Assembly: GCF_964199755.1 (NCBI RefSeq)
Contig: NC_133896.1
Span: forward strand, 82,799,815-82,863,814
DNA length: 64,000 nucleotides
Reading direction: 5' to 3'
From: Larus michahellis
Taxonomy: Eukaryota; Chordata; Aves; Charadriiformes; Laridae
Shown: positions 50,501 to 58,000 of the stretch, in pieces
Layout: every line of letters starts with the position of its first letter
Position numbering within the stretch: position 1 is the first letter of the stretch
Notes under the pieces: model-generated
The model's input: the letters and a program-made list of their open reading frames with translations, nothing else
The model's database searches: none
What the model was told of the DNA's origin: nothing
Translations under genes and position numbers: made by a program

Positions 50501-53500
50501 AAATGATCTGGGAAGTACCATTTTCTGATAAGTGTCCAGGGAAAGAAGATACCTAAAACTGACTTGTATTTTTGTGGAAAACATTTGTCATATGGTGAGA
50601 CTGTGTAACAGAAATGGCAAACAAACTGTTCATAAGGGGAAAACCATCAATAGAGGAATAAAAAATTACCCCAACAGTATATATGCTATCGTATATATCC
50701 TGTATCACTAAGTGGGCTATTACCACTCAGACATGAGAACCGTTCACTCTTGGAAAATCCTTGTTCAGCAATAAGCAACAAATGGACCATAAGGAACTGT
50801 GCAGAAAGGAACAGAGGACAAATCAGAACACATCATTTTGCCATTGTTAAATTGCATGGTACTTCCACATCTCCCATATGGTGTGCATTTAAAAAACGGA
50901 TTTAGCGGAAAAGATTCAGTCAATGACAGCAGAGATGATCTGGAATGATTTCCATAGGAGGATACACTACATAGGTTAAGACTCCTGCTTGGAAAAAGGC
51001 AGGACAGAAAGCCGTAAAGTCATGGTGTACATAAAAGAAAGTATGGCTTGTTCATCACCTGTGACAATGCATGTAGTAAACAACACCTGGTGAAAATATT
51101 AAGCAGCTGGCTTAAAAATAGAAGGAAGCAGAAACTTTTTCACTAGCGTACAAAATTAAGCTGAGGAACTTAGTGCTACCAGGTGCTGTAAAATCCAAAT
51201 GTACAATTCTGGTATGGCCAGCTTGTGTGCTCTCAAGCAGCCCAAGAAGGACACATATAGCCAGGCTGCATTAGGTGACAGAAAGCAGACGACTATCCTG
51301 GGTGAGGAACAAAAGGAGCCAGCAGGTGCCACTGAGTTGGATAATTAGGGCCTTATCTGTGTGTCCAGCCAAGTTCAGGCCCTTCAAAGAAGCTGTCACT
51401 CCCTACCTGCCGGTAACTCTCCAAAGCATATGGTATGTGACCTATGGCACCAGCTACATAAAATTTGGTATAAGGCTCATAAGGGTGAGAAGATCAGCTA
51501 CTCCTGATATTATCAAAAATGTCATAGGTAAATTCACTGCCCAGAAATGGCTAGAAAACATAGCAGCAAAGGTGTAATCCTGGCCACTTTAAGACCTTGA
51601 ACCTCTGATTGATAGAAGCTCCATGAGGCTACAGCAGATGGGAAACTAATTTCCACAGTACTTGTCTTGCTCCTCTACTCTTGTTCTACAGCACCTACGA
51701 CTGGCCACCAACACAGGCAGAAGACAGAGCTAATGTAGTCCCCTGGTCTGATATAGGACCATTTTTATGGACCTGCTATTGCTTTTTCCCTGCGCACATT
51801 CAGGCTATCCAGATGCAGCAGCAGGAGGTTCTGGTGGCAAGTCAGTCTGCAGGGTATATTAGTCACTACATGCATGGGAGGAAACCTGTGGTCAGAACTG
51901 CTCATACCACTTTTCCATGGGCTCTCCAGTGAGGAAGGCTAATGTGCACCTTGATGGATGGTGCCAGCCCTGGGGAGAGAGATAGCTGGGCCCGTCCAGA
52001 GCTACGTTATTGCCTGGGCTCTGAGCTTTTGGGAAATCCTAAAGCTACTGTGGAGGCAGTGGGACCCAGGCAGTACCTCCAGTTCCCTCACCACTAGGCA
52101 ACGGGATAAAGCGTGGCAAAGGAGCCAGCCGGCAACTCTGGTCAGTGCATGCTGCTGCAGCAGGAGTGAAAGGAGGGTGCTCCAGCCACCCAGAGTGTGA
52201 CTTACAGCCTGTGACTATCTGCCTGCTCCAGTGCTCCCCTTCCTCCGCAGCTTTCTCACCGCAGCTTCACCCTGTGCCTGCTTCCCCTAATCTCACTTCC
52301 CCTGCCCCCTGTCAATGGCACTGGCAATCCGACTGTAACATCCAGTCTACCCAAGGGACAGCGTGACCTAGTTTGTGGGGAATTTGGCCTCATTCCTCTT
52401 CCTGTTCACTGTTCTGCTGAAATTTTGGCCGACGCGCAGAACTTCCCCCTACACTGGCTTCCCTGCCTTTGAAACAAGGATATGAAATACGCTGTTTATA
52501 GACCTCTCTTTAGCTGTTTTGGGATGTGTTGGTGAAAAGAGCTAGAGGAATTAAATTGCTGTGAGGGTTTTAAATAACTTGGGTCACAAAGTCCATGTAT
52601 AGACATTCCAGGACAAAAAGCATCTGGGCTGCCAAAAGAGACCTCAGCAGCCTCCCTGCAAGCAACGGAGTGTTTTGAAAACAGAGGCAGTGACTCTGTC
52701 AGAAGCAGGCAACAAGGAGGGATAGGAGACGCTAGAGAAAGTGGCTGAGGCAAAAATGATGAGTTTGTCTACACACAGAAGGTAATACTCTAGCCTAAGA
52801 TGGACTAATGTCTGTGTGTTGACTCTCAGCTACTTCCTGGAACAAACACCCAACCAAAGAAGCCAGTGAATTTCATCAGCTCCGTCAGTCCAAATCCACA
52901 CCTGCTGATTCATGTGCCATCATGACCTAGCATTTCTGACTATATGCAGCATATTCCCAAGCACGTACGCTGCGTTGTAAAATAGCTGGCATGCACAACC
53001 ACATATCAGAATGGGAGTGCGATACTGATTGAATGATACCCCCTATTGATTTCTTCCAGAACAGATCTAGAGCAAGAAAAAAAAATAATCTTGCTATCAG
53101 TATCTTACAGAATCATAACATTTTTGGTTGCAAGGGATCTCTGGATGTCTCGAGCCTACCTTCTCTCCTGCAACAAGACTGTTGCGAAGGACTTCACAGA
53201 TGGAGTTCCCACCATCTCTCTGGGTCACCTGGTCCAGTGCTGCACTAACTTGATGAATAAGTGTCTTTCTAATATATAGTCTGAACTGTAATTGTGTCTC
53301 CTGTGCAGCTGGCCACATCTGAAACAGAAATAGCAGCAAGAGCTGCTGCTCAAAGAAGCTATCTCCCTACTTGTGCTGGGCACAGGGAGCAAGCCTTGAT
53401 TGGAAGCTTCGTTTTGTCTTCAGCTCAAGGGGGACTTCCCTTCTGTGTTATATACAGCGTCTGATCTACACTCTAGCACTTAAAACAGAACCACTACCCT

Positions 53501-54947
53501 TACAGCTACCTAGCAGTGCACTGCTCAGATTCCACCGCCTCCCTGCTCCCCAACTGTTTTCTGGGCTCCTACCTTCATTCTGTGGATCCCAACTACACCC
53601 CTCTTTCCGTCACCTCTCAGCCCTTCCTCCTTCTCCCCTCCCAAAACGGTGCTCAGGTCAGGGATAAAGAGCAGGATGTTGCTCACGGGAGGAGAGAACT
53701 GAGCGGGACGGATTCATTCCCTTTCCCCCTAATCTCAGGCAGGGATGAATTAAGATTACTTAATTGCTTAATTACATCAGATTACTGTAGGGAGAAAGTT
53801 CAGCCTGACCCCAAAGCAGACTTGGCTGGCTGATCTGTCCCCCAAGCACCCAAACAGGGCAGATGAATGGGAGGTTGATGGTACAGTGTGAGTCAAAGGT
53901 CCTTCGGTCTGAGCCAGTCACCGCTTCACCTCTGGCCGCGCAGTAAGCACCAGCAGTAGTGCTGCACCCTCTGCTACAGCCGCTAGCGCTACTGCGGTGC
54001 TGGCGGGCACGAAATCTCTGCAGCAGGCATGAGGACACCCGCGGTGGTGAGAACTGCGCTTCTGCCAGCACACCAAGAGGCACAGCGTGTGACAGCAGCC
54101 AGGGTCTGAAGAGGGAGGCTGCTCCCATCCAGATTAGAGCCTCCGGAGCAACCCTCTCTGGTAGGCGAGCCTGGGGTGGGGGATGCCAGCTCCAGCCTGC
54201 CTGTGCCATCCTGAGCTGCCCCTCTCCTCGGGGCTCTCAGCGGGGTGGGCGCCGCAGCCACGCTGCTGGTCTGCAGAGCCCTGGGGTGGATGCCCCAGGG
54301 GAGGGTGCCAGCACCAGGCTCCGCGCCAGAGGAAGAGAATCTAGGTCACAGATCCTCGTTGGGAACAAGTACATCCGATGCTGCCAAGGGAAACAAACCC
54401 GCTTGAAAGAAACAGGAGAAAGGGGAGCAAAGTGGCTTGAAATCAACAGGAGAGTGGGGAGAAATAACTCCATGATCAAAACAAGGATACTACAGGAAAG
54501 GTAAGTACGTAGATTCTGGCATCATGCTCACGAAAGCCCAGGCACCTGAAGGTTTCTAGGAAAGAATAGACTTAGTTGTGACGATCCAGTGCTGGACTGT
54601 CAGGCAGCTGCAGGGCAGGAGTGCGGGCACTGGCAGAGATGTGGCGGGGTCCCAGGACTGGACAACCAGGGGGCTGCAGGGAGAGGGGGTTGAGTGCTGG
54701 CAGAGCTGTGCAGGAAGCTCAGGGCTTGACTAGTTGTGAGATGCAAGGTAGGAGTGGAAGAAGCTGGCACAGTTGTTTGAAGAATGACGGAAAGGAAGAA
54801 AATTGAAGGAGAAAAGGTGCACGAAGACCTCCCTCCCCCTTCCGCATGAATAGCTTACGGTTCTGTGGTGGGAGAGGTATTTCCAGGAAGGAAGAAGAGG
54901 AGAAGGAGGAAGATGTTTGGTTTGCTGGGCAGCCCATTCTTCCCCAT
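14491..54947 (-). CDS. A2M: Alpha-2-macroglobulin, complete 36-exon gene
   Basis: A secreted tetrameric-type pan-protease inhibitor. All 36 coding exons were placed with GT-AG junctions. They sum to 4,434 nt in one frame, giving 1,477 residues (human A2M is 1,474), and most exon lengths equal the human ones. The order is signal peptide, macroglobulin domains MG1-MG6 with the bait at about residues 694-732, MG7, CUB, thioester domain with Cys976 and Gln979, and receptor-binding domain. The start is the ATG at 54,947-54,945 with a strong Kozak context (gcaccATGG) and a TATA box about 110 bp upstream. The C terminus EEADQGNA keeps the family-typical GNA ending of human A2M. The gene lies tail to tail with a plus-strand paralog and shares converted blocks with it. 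Ovostatin is unlikely because the thioester Cys is intact and identity is closer to A2M. In avian annotation it may be named A2M-like. Confidence 0.93.
14517..16689 (-). other. A2M: Intron 35 of A2M
   Basis: 2.2 kb separating the penultimate and terminal exons. It contains a C13 run at 15,946-15,958 and no recognisable coding or mobile sequence. The paralogous intron is about 0.85 kb and unrelated beyond its first seven bases. Confidence 0.75.
15946..15958. repeat. Poly-C tract
   Basis: Thirteen consecutive C residues on the plus strand within intron 35 of A2M. This is a likely length-variable site. Confidence 0.85.
16683..17823 (-). repeat. Inverted-repeat block A, right copy (partner 9,235-10,375)
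   Basis: Reverse-complement partner of the left copy, covering exons 34 and 35 and intron 34 of the complete A2M gene. The loop between the two inner ends is about 6.3 kb. Confidence 0.95.
16690..19293 (-). CDS. A2M: A2M exons 31-35 (receptor-binding domain)
   Basis: Exons at 19166-19293, 18709-18799, 18065-18139, 17550-17652 and 16690-16731. Exons 31, 32, 34 and 35 are inside converted blocks. Exon 33 is not: it is 75 nt here ([20 protein letters not shown] and five more residues) against 69 nt in the paralog. The LRP1-contact segment reads [11 protein letters not shown], with the first lysine of the human pair kept and the second replaced by Arg followed by Lys. Confidence 0.92.
16830..17770. 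promoter_or_regulatory. CpG-island-like intronic segment (intron 34 and flanks, right copy)
   Basis: Mirror copy of the GC-rich segment in the plus-strand gene, inside intron 34 (16,732-17,549) of the minus-strand A2M gene. The few differences between copies that I found are at CpG sites, as expected from methyl-C deamination after the last homogenisation. Confidence 0.6.
18703..21807 (-). repeat. Inverted-repeat block B, right copy (partner 5,202-8,306)
   Basis: Reverse-complement partner of the left copy, spanning exons 28-32 of the complete A2M gene. Both sides have equal length with no indel, and identity ends sharply. Immediately outside, the intron sequences differ (tatctttccccag against ctctctcctcctag before exon 28; gtaggagcctg against gtaggatgctg after exon 32). 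Confidence 0.95.
19606..25766 (-). CDS. A2M: A2M exons 25-30 (thioester domain remainder and CUB)
   Basis: Exons at 25682-25766, 25008-25164, 24647-24721, 21640-21805, 20416-20639 and 19606-19824. Exon 25 differs strongly from the paralog ([20 protein letters not shown] against [20 protein letters not shown]). Exons 26-27 are about 91-93% identical, and exons 28-30 are essentially identical because they lie in inverted block B. Intron 27 carries a solo LTR. Confidence 0.92.
21806..24646 (-). other. A2M: Intron 27 of A2M
   Basis: 2.84 kb, against only 280 bp in the paralog. The solo LTR explains 690 bp of the difference. The remainder (22,804-24,646) shows no recognisable repeat or gene. The two introns resemble each other only in about their first 20 bases. 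Confidence 0.75.
22110..22799 (+). mobile_element. Solo LTR of an endogenous retrovirus (690 bp)
   Basis: Begins TGTTACC and ends GGTAACA, a perfect 7-bp terminal inverted repeat. It is flanked by TCAG on both sides (22,106-22,109 and 22,800-22,803), a 4-bp target duplication. Inside are a TATA-like gtataaata near 22,665, an AATAAA near 22,737, and a 22-bp direct repeat (ccttcttactatgtgagaaa and a near copy about 34 bp later). No gag, pol or env remains are adjacent, so it is a recombined solo LTR. It lies antisense to A2M in intron 27. Confidence 0.85.
26659..26835 (-). CDS. A2M: A2M exon 24: thioester exon
   Basis: 177 nt encoding [20 protein letters not shown] and [19 protein letters not shown]. 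The GCGEQ codons are at 26,779-26,765, with Cys976 and Gln979 of the precursor. The peptide is identical to the plus-strand paralog, with four silent changes in 177 nt, and similarity continues about 25 bp into intron 24. Confidence 0.95.
26963..32396 (-). CDS. A2M: A2M exons 19-23 (MG7 and first CUB half)
   Basis: Exons at 32168-32396, 30970-31096, 30261-30382, 27678-27729 and 26963-27046. Exon 19 encodes [20 protein letters not shown] and [19 protein letters not shown]. Exon 20 encodes [18 protein letters not shown] and ends [11 protein letters not shown]. Exon 21 is nearly identical to the plus-strand copy, and exons 22-23 are diverged ([38 protein letters not shown]). Confidence 0.9.
27730..30260 (-). 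other. A2M: Intron 21 of A2M
   Basis: 2.5 kb, AT-rich. It contains an A-rich low-complexity run at 28,591-28,619. No coding or mobile element was recognised. Confidence 0.7.
28591..28619. repeat. A-rich low-complexity run
   Basis: Almost pure A interrupted by single G residues in intron 21 of A2M. Confidence 0.85.
32676..34327 (-). CDS. A2M: A2M exons 17-18: bait region
   Basis: Exon 17 is 34228-34327 and exon 18 is 32676-32802. Exon 17 begins with the conserved [17 protein letters not shown] and exon 18 ends in the conserved [14 protein letters not shown]. Between them lie 39 bait residues, the same number as the human bait, including [14 protein letters not shown] and [16 protein letters not shown]. 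Proteases cut this exposed stretch to trigger trapping. It holds one arginine, no lysine and many acidic, aromatic and methionine residues, so specificity should lean away from trypsin-like enzymes compared with human A2M. That last point is inference. Confidence 0.88.
32803..34227 (-). other. A2M: Intron 17 of A2M, between the two bait exons
   Basis: 1.4 kb separating the two halves of the bait region. It holds a possible ancient SINE/LINE-2-like relic at about 33,640-33,715 and otherwise nothing recognisable. Confidence 0.65.
33640..33715 (+). mobile_element. Possible MIR/L2-like ancient interspersed repeat relic
   Basis: The order cagctgcagagaagtgacat, cagccttatatagtcatg, then gagctgggaacagaacc resembles the shared 3' region of L2-derived SINEs (gaagtgacttgcccaaggtc, agtggcagagctgggattag). 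It is recognised by eye only and is strongly decayed. Confidence 0.3.
34781..40724 (-). CDS. A2M: A2M exons 9-16 (MG3-MG6 region before the bait)
   Basis: Exons at 40610-40724, 40365-40474, 39333-39494, 38828-39055, 37071-37134, 35678-35820, 35173-35322 and 34781-34951. They encode [44 protein letters not shown], a segment with [68 protein letters not shown] and [13 protein letters not shown], all collinear with human A2M. No frame disruption was seen. Confidence 0.92.
35821..38827 (-). other. A2M: Introns 12 and 13 of A2M
   Basis: Intron 13 (35,821-37,070) and intron 12 (37,135-38,827) flank the 64-nt exon 13. Both are AT-rich with short chance ORFs. I see no repeat or gene in them. Confidence 0.65.
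39495..40364 (-). other. A2M: Intron 10 of A2M, with an unassigned GC-richer block
   Basis: 870 bp. From about 39,720 to 40,340 it is more GC-balanced than neighbouring introns and has a 125-codon plus-strand ORF (39,800-40,177) that matches no family I know. It could be an unrecognised repeat insertion. Nothing firm can be said. Confidence 0.45.
41330..49714 (-). CDS. A2M: A2M exons 2-8 (MG1-MG3 region)
   Basis: Exons at 49531-49714, 48522-48678, 47934-47986, 47240-47260 (a 21-nt micro-exon encoding FPLIYVQ), 44159-44327, 42185-42269 and 41330-41453. Landmarks are [51 protein letters not shown] and YTYGKPVPG, each matching human A2M at the same exon and phase. Lengths 184, 53, 21, 169 and 85 agree with the mammalian gene. 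N-glycosylation sequons visible here include NES, NRS and NST. Confidence 0.92.
42270..47239 (-). other. A2M: Introns 5 and 6 of A2M
   Basis: Intron 6 (42,270-44,158) and intron 5 (44,328-47,239, the second longest after intron 1) surround exon 6. There is a T run near 45,568-45,580. No coding exon, RNA gene or clear mobile element was recognised. Confidence 0.65.
50455..51205 (+). mobile_element. Ancient CR1/L3-like LINE 3' part
   Basis: The start encodes [16 protein letters not shown], the conserved LINE reverse-transcriptase C-terminal stretch (compare GSVLGPLLFNIFINDL). Downstream, segments such as gaaaagattcagtcaatgac, gatgatctggaatgatttcc, gcttggaaaaaggcaggac and cttaaaaatagaaggaagca match in order the old CR1 3' consensus as I recall it. 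It is highly decayed and has no open frame. Confidence 0.65.
53105..53320 (-). mobile_element. CR1 LINE 3'-end relic, minus orientation
   Basis: Read on plus, cagaatcataacatttttgg, gcaagggatctctggatg, then caccatctctctgggtcacc, tggtccagtgctgcactaac and gtgtctttctaatatatagtctgaact follow the order of the reverse complement of avian CR1 3' ends. Divergence is considerable. Confidence 0.7.
54859..54947 (-). CDS. A2M: A2M exon 1: start codon and signal peptide
   Basis: The exon starts [13 protein letters not shown] and continues into a leucine/phenylalanine-rich hydrophobic core (LLLLFFLPG). Human A2M begins MGKNKLLHPS, so the MGKN start is conserved. The donor gtaagc splits the codon so that exon 2 continues PQYMVLLPF, as in human (PQYMVLVPS). 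A longer upstream open frame in the same phase reaches 55,118 but has no signal-peptide character and runs across the TATA box. Confidence 0.9.
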
Positions 54948-55052
54948 GGTGCAGAGCAGGTCGTGGTGAGTCAAGCAGACACCCAGCCTGGTCCGGTGCT
55001 GCTGTTTTCCTGCACCTTGTAATTCCTCTTCACTCTCTGCTGGGTCAGCCTC

Positions 55053-55058
55053 TTTATA
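55053..55058 (-). promoter_or_regulatory. A2M: TATA box of the A2M promoter
   Basis: The minus strand reads gcagttataaagagg, with TATAAA at 55,058-55,053, 106 bp upstream of the ATG. Transcription would then start near 55,025-55,030 with a 5' UTR of about 80 nt. Confidence 0.7.
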
Positions 55059-55068
55059 ACTGCGCTCT

Positions 55069-55075
55069 GTAAACA
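55069..55075 (-). promoter_or_regulatory. A2M: Forkhead (FOXA/HNF3-type) motif upstream of the TATA box
   Basis: TGTTTAC on the minus strand, 10 bp upstream of the TATA box. It matches the forkhead core and would suit hepatic expression of a plasma protein. This is a motif match only. Confidence 0.4.
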
Positions 55076-55091
55076 GCCCAGGGGCTGGAGG

Positions 55092-55097
55092 AGATAA
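55092..55097. promoter_or_regulatory. A2M: GATA-type motif in the A2M proximal promoter
   Basis: GATAAG on the plus strand (cttatc on minus), about 35 bp upstream of the TATA box. This is a motif match only. Confidence 0.3.
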
Positions 55098-55099
55098 GG

Positions 55100-58000
55100 G
55101 CTGGGGGCCAGGACCCATCCGGAAACTGGGAGAGGCGTGTAAGGAGGAGCTGGAACAGAAGGACAGTATTTGGCCAGAGACTTTCCAAGTAGGGGAAGGG
55201 TATCTATTGGATAGTGATTATATTAGAAATCTTTGAATGATTCATACCGTGCTTTCTTCAACCCATTGGAAGTCCACGGTGTTGCGGAAATGAACTATGT
55301 TCAGCACAGGGCAATATTCCCTGTGGGCAGCATCTAATCACAGCACTCTGATGTGGGGTACTCTGATCTTGTGAAGCCAAATGCCAATTTTACAGGTATT
55401 TTAAGAACAAAAGGAAACCCATAGGCAGAAAAGTTGTCCTTATTAGGGTAACAGAATACTGCAGTAATTCGCTGACACAGTTGCCAACAGTGGTACAATG
55501 GGTTGGAAAATTATTCTGTCAGGAATATAAACCCCAAATGAGGTGGGGTACTGGTCTAGGTATGGAAATAAGTTATGTTTCCTCTGTGAATATGCACGAA
55601 TATTACACAATGCTGTTGGGAGATATCCTTGCCCCCTGGGCAAGGTGATCACCCTCCGTCATTCAGTGTCACCTGGAGCGCAGATGTTCTAGGTGTTCAA
55701 GGTGACTCCTCCTTTCCTTTGCCAGATGTAGATCTGTGCTGCCGTGAGCCACGTTTGTGACAAAAGTCACTCAGAAATAGTGCTGCTCACTTGACTTGGC
55801 CTTCTGCAAACTTCTGGCAGGAGCAGTTTATCCAGAAGTTGAATCCAGTAAGAAAAAAAGTTTGTTGAATTCCAGCAGGTCATTGAACAGAAATATTCAG
55901 TCCAAACTATGAGCACTCCCTGAGAAGTCTGACGCGGTGGGGTGTTTGCACCAGTCCACGGAAAACTGCAAAATTGCAGCTGTAGGGCTGTCAGCATGCC
56001 CTCCAGTGCTTGTGGACTGAAAGGATTCAGTAACATTCTTTACGGAGATTGATGATCCTTGTGAAGAGTTCTGTTCTGTAGGAATAACCCAACAGAGAAA
56101 ATGCTTCAGCACAAACCACCTTGAATGTGAAGCCACATTAATGGCAGAATTTCTCTGATCTGTGCAAGGGAGCTTATTAGATCACAACAGCACAGGCAGC
56201 CCTATTTGCTCTTTGCCTGAAGGTAAAGCTTTGAAAAAGAGTGAATGTTAAGACTGAAAGTTAGCTATACAGTGTGTCTTGACTCTGATGTAGTAGCCAG
56301 GAAACTGCAGGGAAGGGCTGTGCAAAGGACCAGGAGAAATGTCTGGGGATGAACAGAAACTTAAGAATGGTGTTAAAAACTCAGGGACAGTCTCTCATGG
56401 AATAAAATCTAACACCTTTTATGAACCGCAAAGGTTAGCAAAACAGTCAGGAGGCAGGCAGTGTCTGATGGGGGGGACGTGTTATATAAAAGTAATATGG
56501 AGAAAGAATGAACGCATTCTCACACAAACCAAAATATTTAGCAGATTATCAGTTAAAGATGGAAACACTGATTAAAAAGTGGTTGTGTAACTACAAAATA
56601 ATAAAACCCACACAGATCTTTCTCCAGAAATGCCCCCTATTGTCTGTCCTCCCACTCCTGTCTTCAACTTCTCCAGTAAATAACTCACGCAAAATAGCAG
56701 TTTTCAAAGCAATAGCATCCTGGTCATTTGCTGGAAAACACGACTCACTGTGAGTTGCCTGTTGTCCTTTGGGCTGCTTTAAACTGAAACCGAAAAGAAA
56801 TCCAAATGCCCACACGCAAAGTACACTTTAGCATGAGCACGTAAAACTAAAATTCATAGATCTACAGGTCCATCAAAACCAGCGATGCAATTGAGATGCT
56901 GCTCATTATAGCCTTCTTCCTTCTACTAAGCAATTTACCATCCACAAGGCATAAAATATCTGCTTCTCAGTCCCCCCAGGAACCACTTACCATCTCTCTG
57001 ACACTCGAGTGACCACTTTGCTCCACAAGCACTAACTGCCCTTGAGCTCAGGCAGTTGGTGCTTGAGGTGGTTCCTCTCTCACCAAGCTCAGAATAAGTG
57101 GCCTGAAGTTGTTCTTAGCTTGAAAGCTTTTTGGTGCTTTTTCGGACCTGAAGGAGAGACTGGGTGTCTGAAAGACTGGCTACTTCTTCCAACAAGGCTA
57201 GCTGGACTAATAAAAGATACCGCTGCTGGAAAAGACATGCAACATCTTTGCCATACGCGGTGATGGCATCAAGGAACTGGCAATCATGATTTTAACCGCA
57301 GGAAAGAGATTTCCTCTTATGATAATACTTCATACATGTCTGACGTCACTGCACACCTGACAGATGAAGAGGCAACCTGCACATAGCTAGTATCTTCAGT
57401 GGCTAGCCCCCCGTTAGGCTGGTACAAGGCCTAAGCGGATCACTGTACCCAACTGTTGACCACAAAGCATTCAAATTAGGCCACGTCACAGTAAATGGTT
57501 GCTATAGCCAAAATGCCTAAATCTAATTTCTTATAACCCTCCAAGCAGCGTGCATCTGTATACTGAACAACAGTAATGGACTGAGGTTCATCCTGCTTGA
57601 AAAGGAACGATTGCATAAATTTACTCTCGCTTTTAAGGGTAGCCTATCTTTTGGCTGTTCCATAGGTTTTTGAAACTTCTTACCTGTTTCCTCTGCTAAA
57701 TTAAAATTATAACATTCTCCTAAAATTTTATTTTGTTCCAAAGAGATCTTGGGAAAATTAGCTTAATTCTAGATAATTCTCAGAGAATTTACAGTGATAT
57801 GCTGGTAAGTTACATGTGCTGACACATTGGATTTCCTTTCCAGGTAATATCATATTGAAATGGGGCAAGATACCAGGTCAGTAAGAAATGGATGCCTTGG
57901 AGCACTTCTACTTTGCCTGAAAGTGTCATTATTACTAATTTTTTTTTTTTCTGGAGGATTTTATTCTCCACAATATTTCCTTTGCAAGTTCCTTTCCACC

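Larger units (their letters stand above)
49715..54858 (-). other. A2M: Intron 1 of A2M
   Basis: 5.1 kb, the largest intron. It contains an old CR1-like element (about 50,455-51,205), a CR1 relic in the opposite orientation (about 53,105-53,320) and a GC-richer block at 53,900-54,350 with a 181-codon antisense ORF. The remainder is unassigned. Confidence 0.75.

Noticed and set aside
2567..54947. Identification of either gene as ovostatin (OVST)
   Set aside because: Both thioester motifs are GCGEQ, whereas chicken ovostatin as I recall it lacks the Cys. The N terminus (MGKN, PQYMVLLP) and C terminus (GNA) match A2M.
54948..55118. N-terminal extension upstream of the A2M ATG (open frame to 55,118)
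   Set aside because: It runs across the TATA box, lacks a signal peptide, and the MGKN start has the better Kozak context and matches human A2M.
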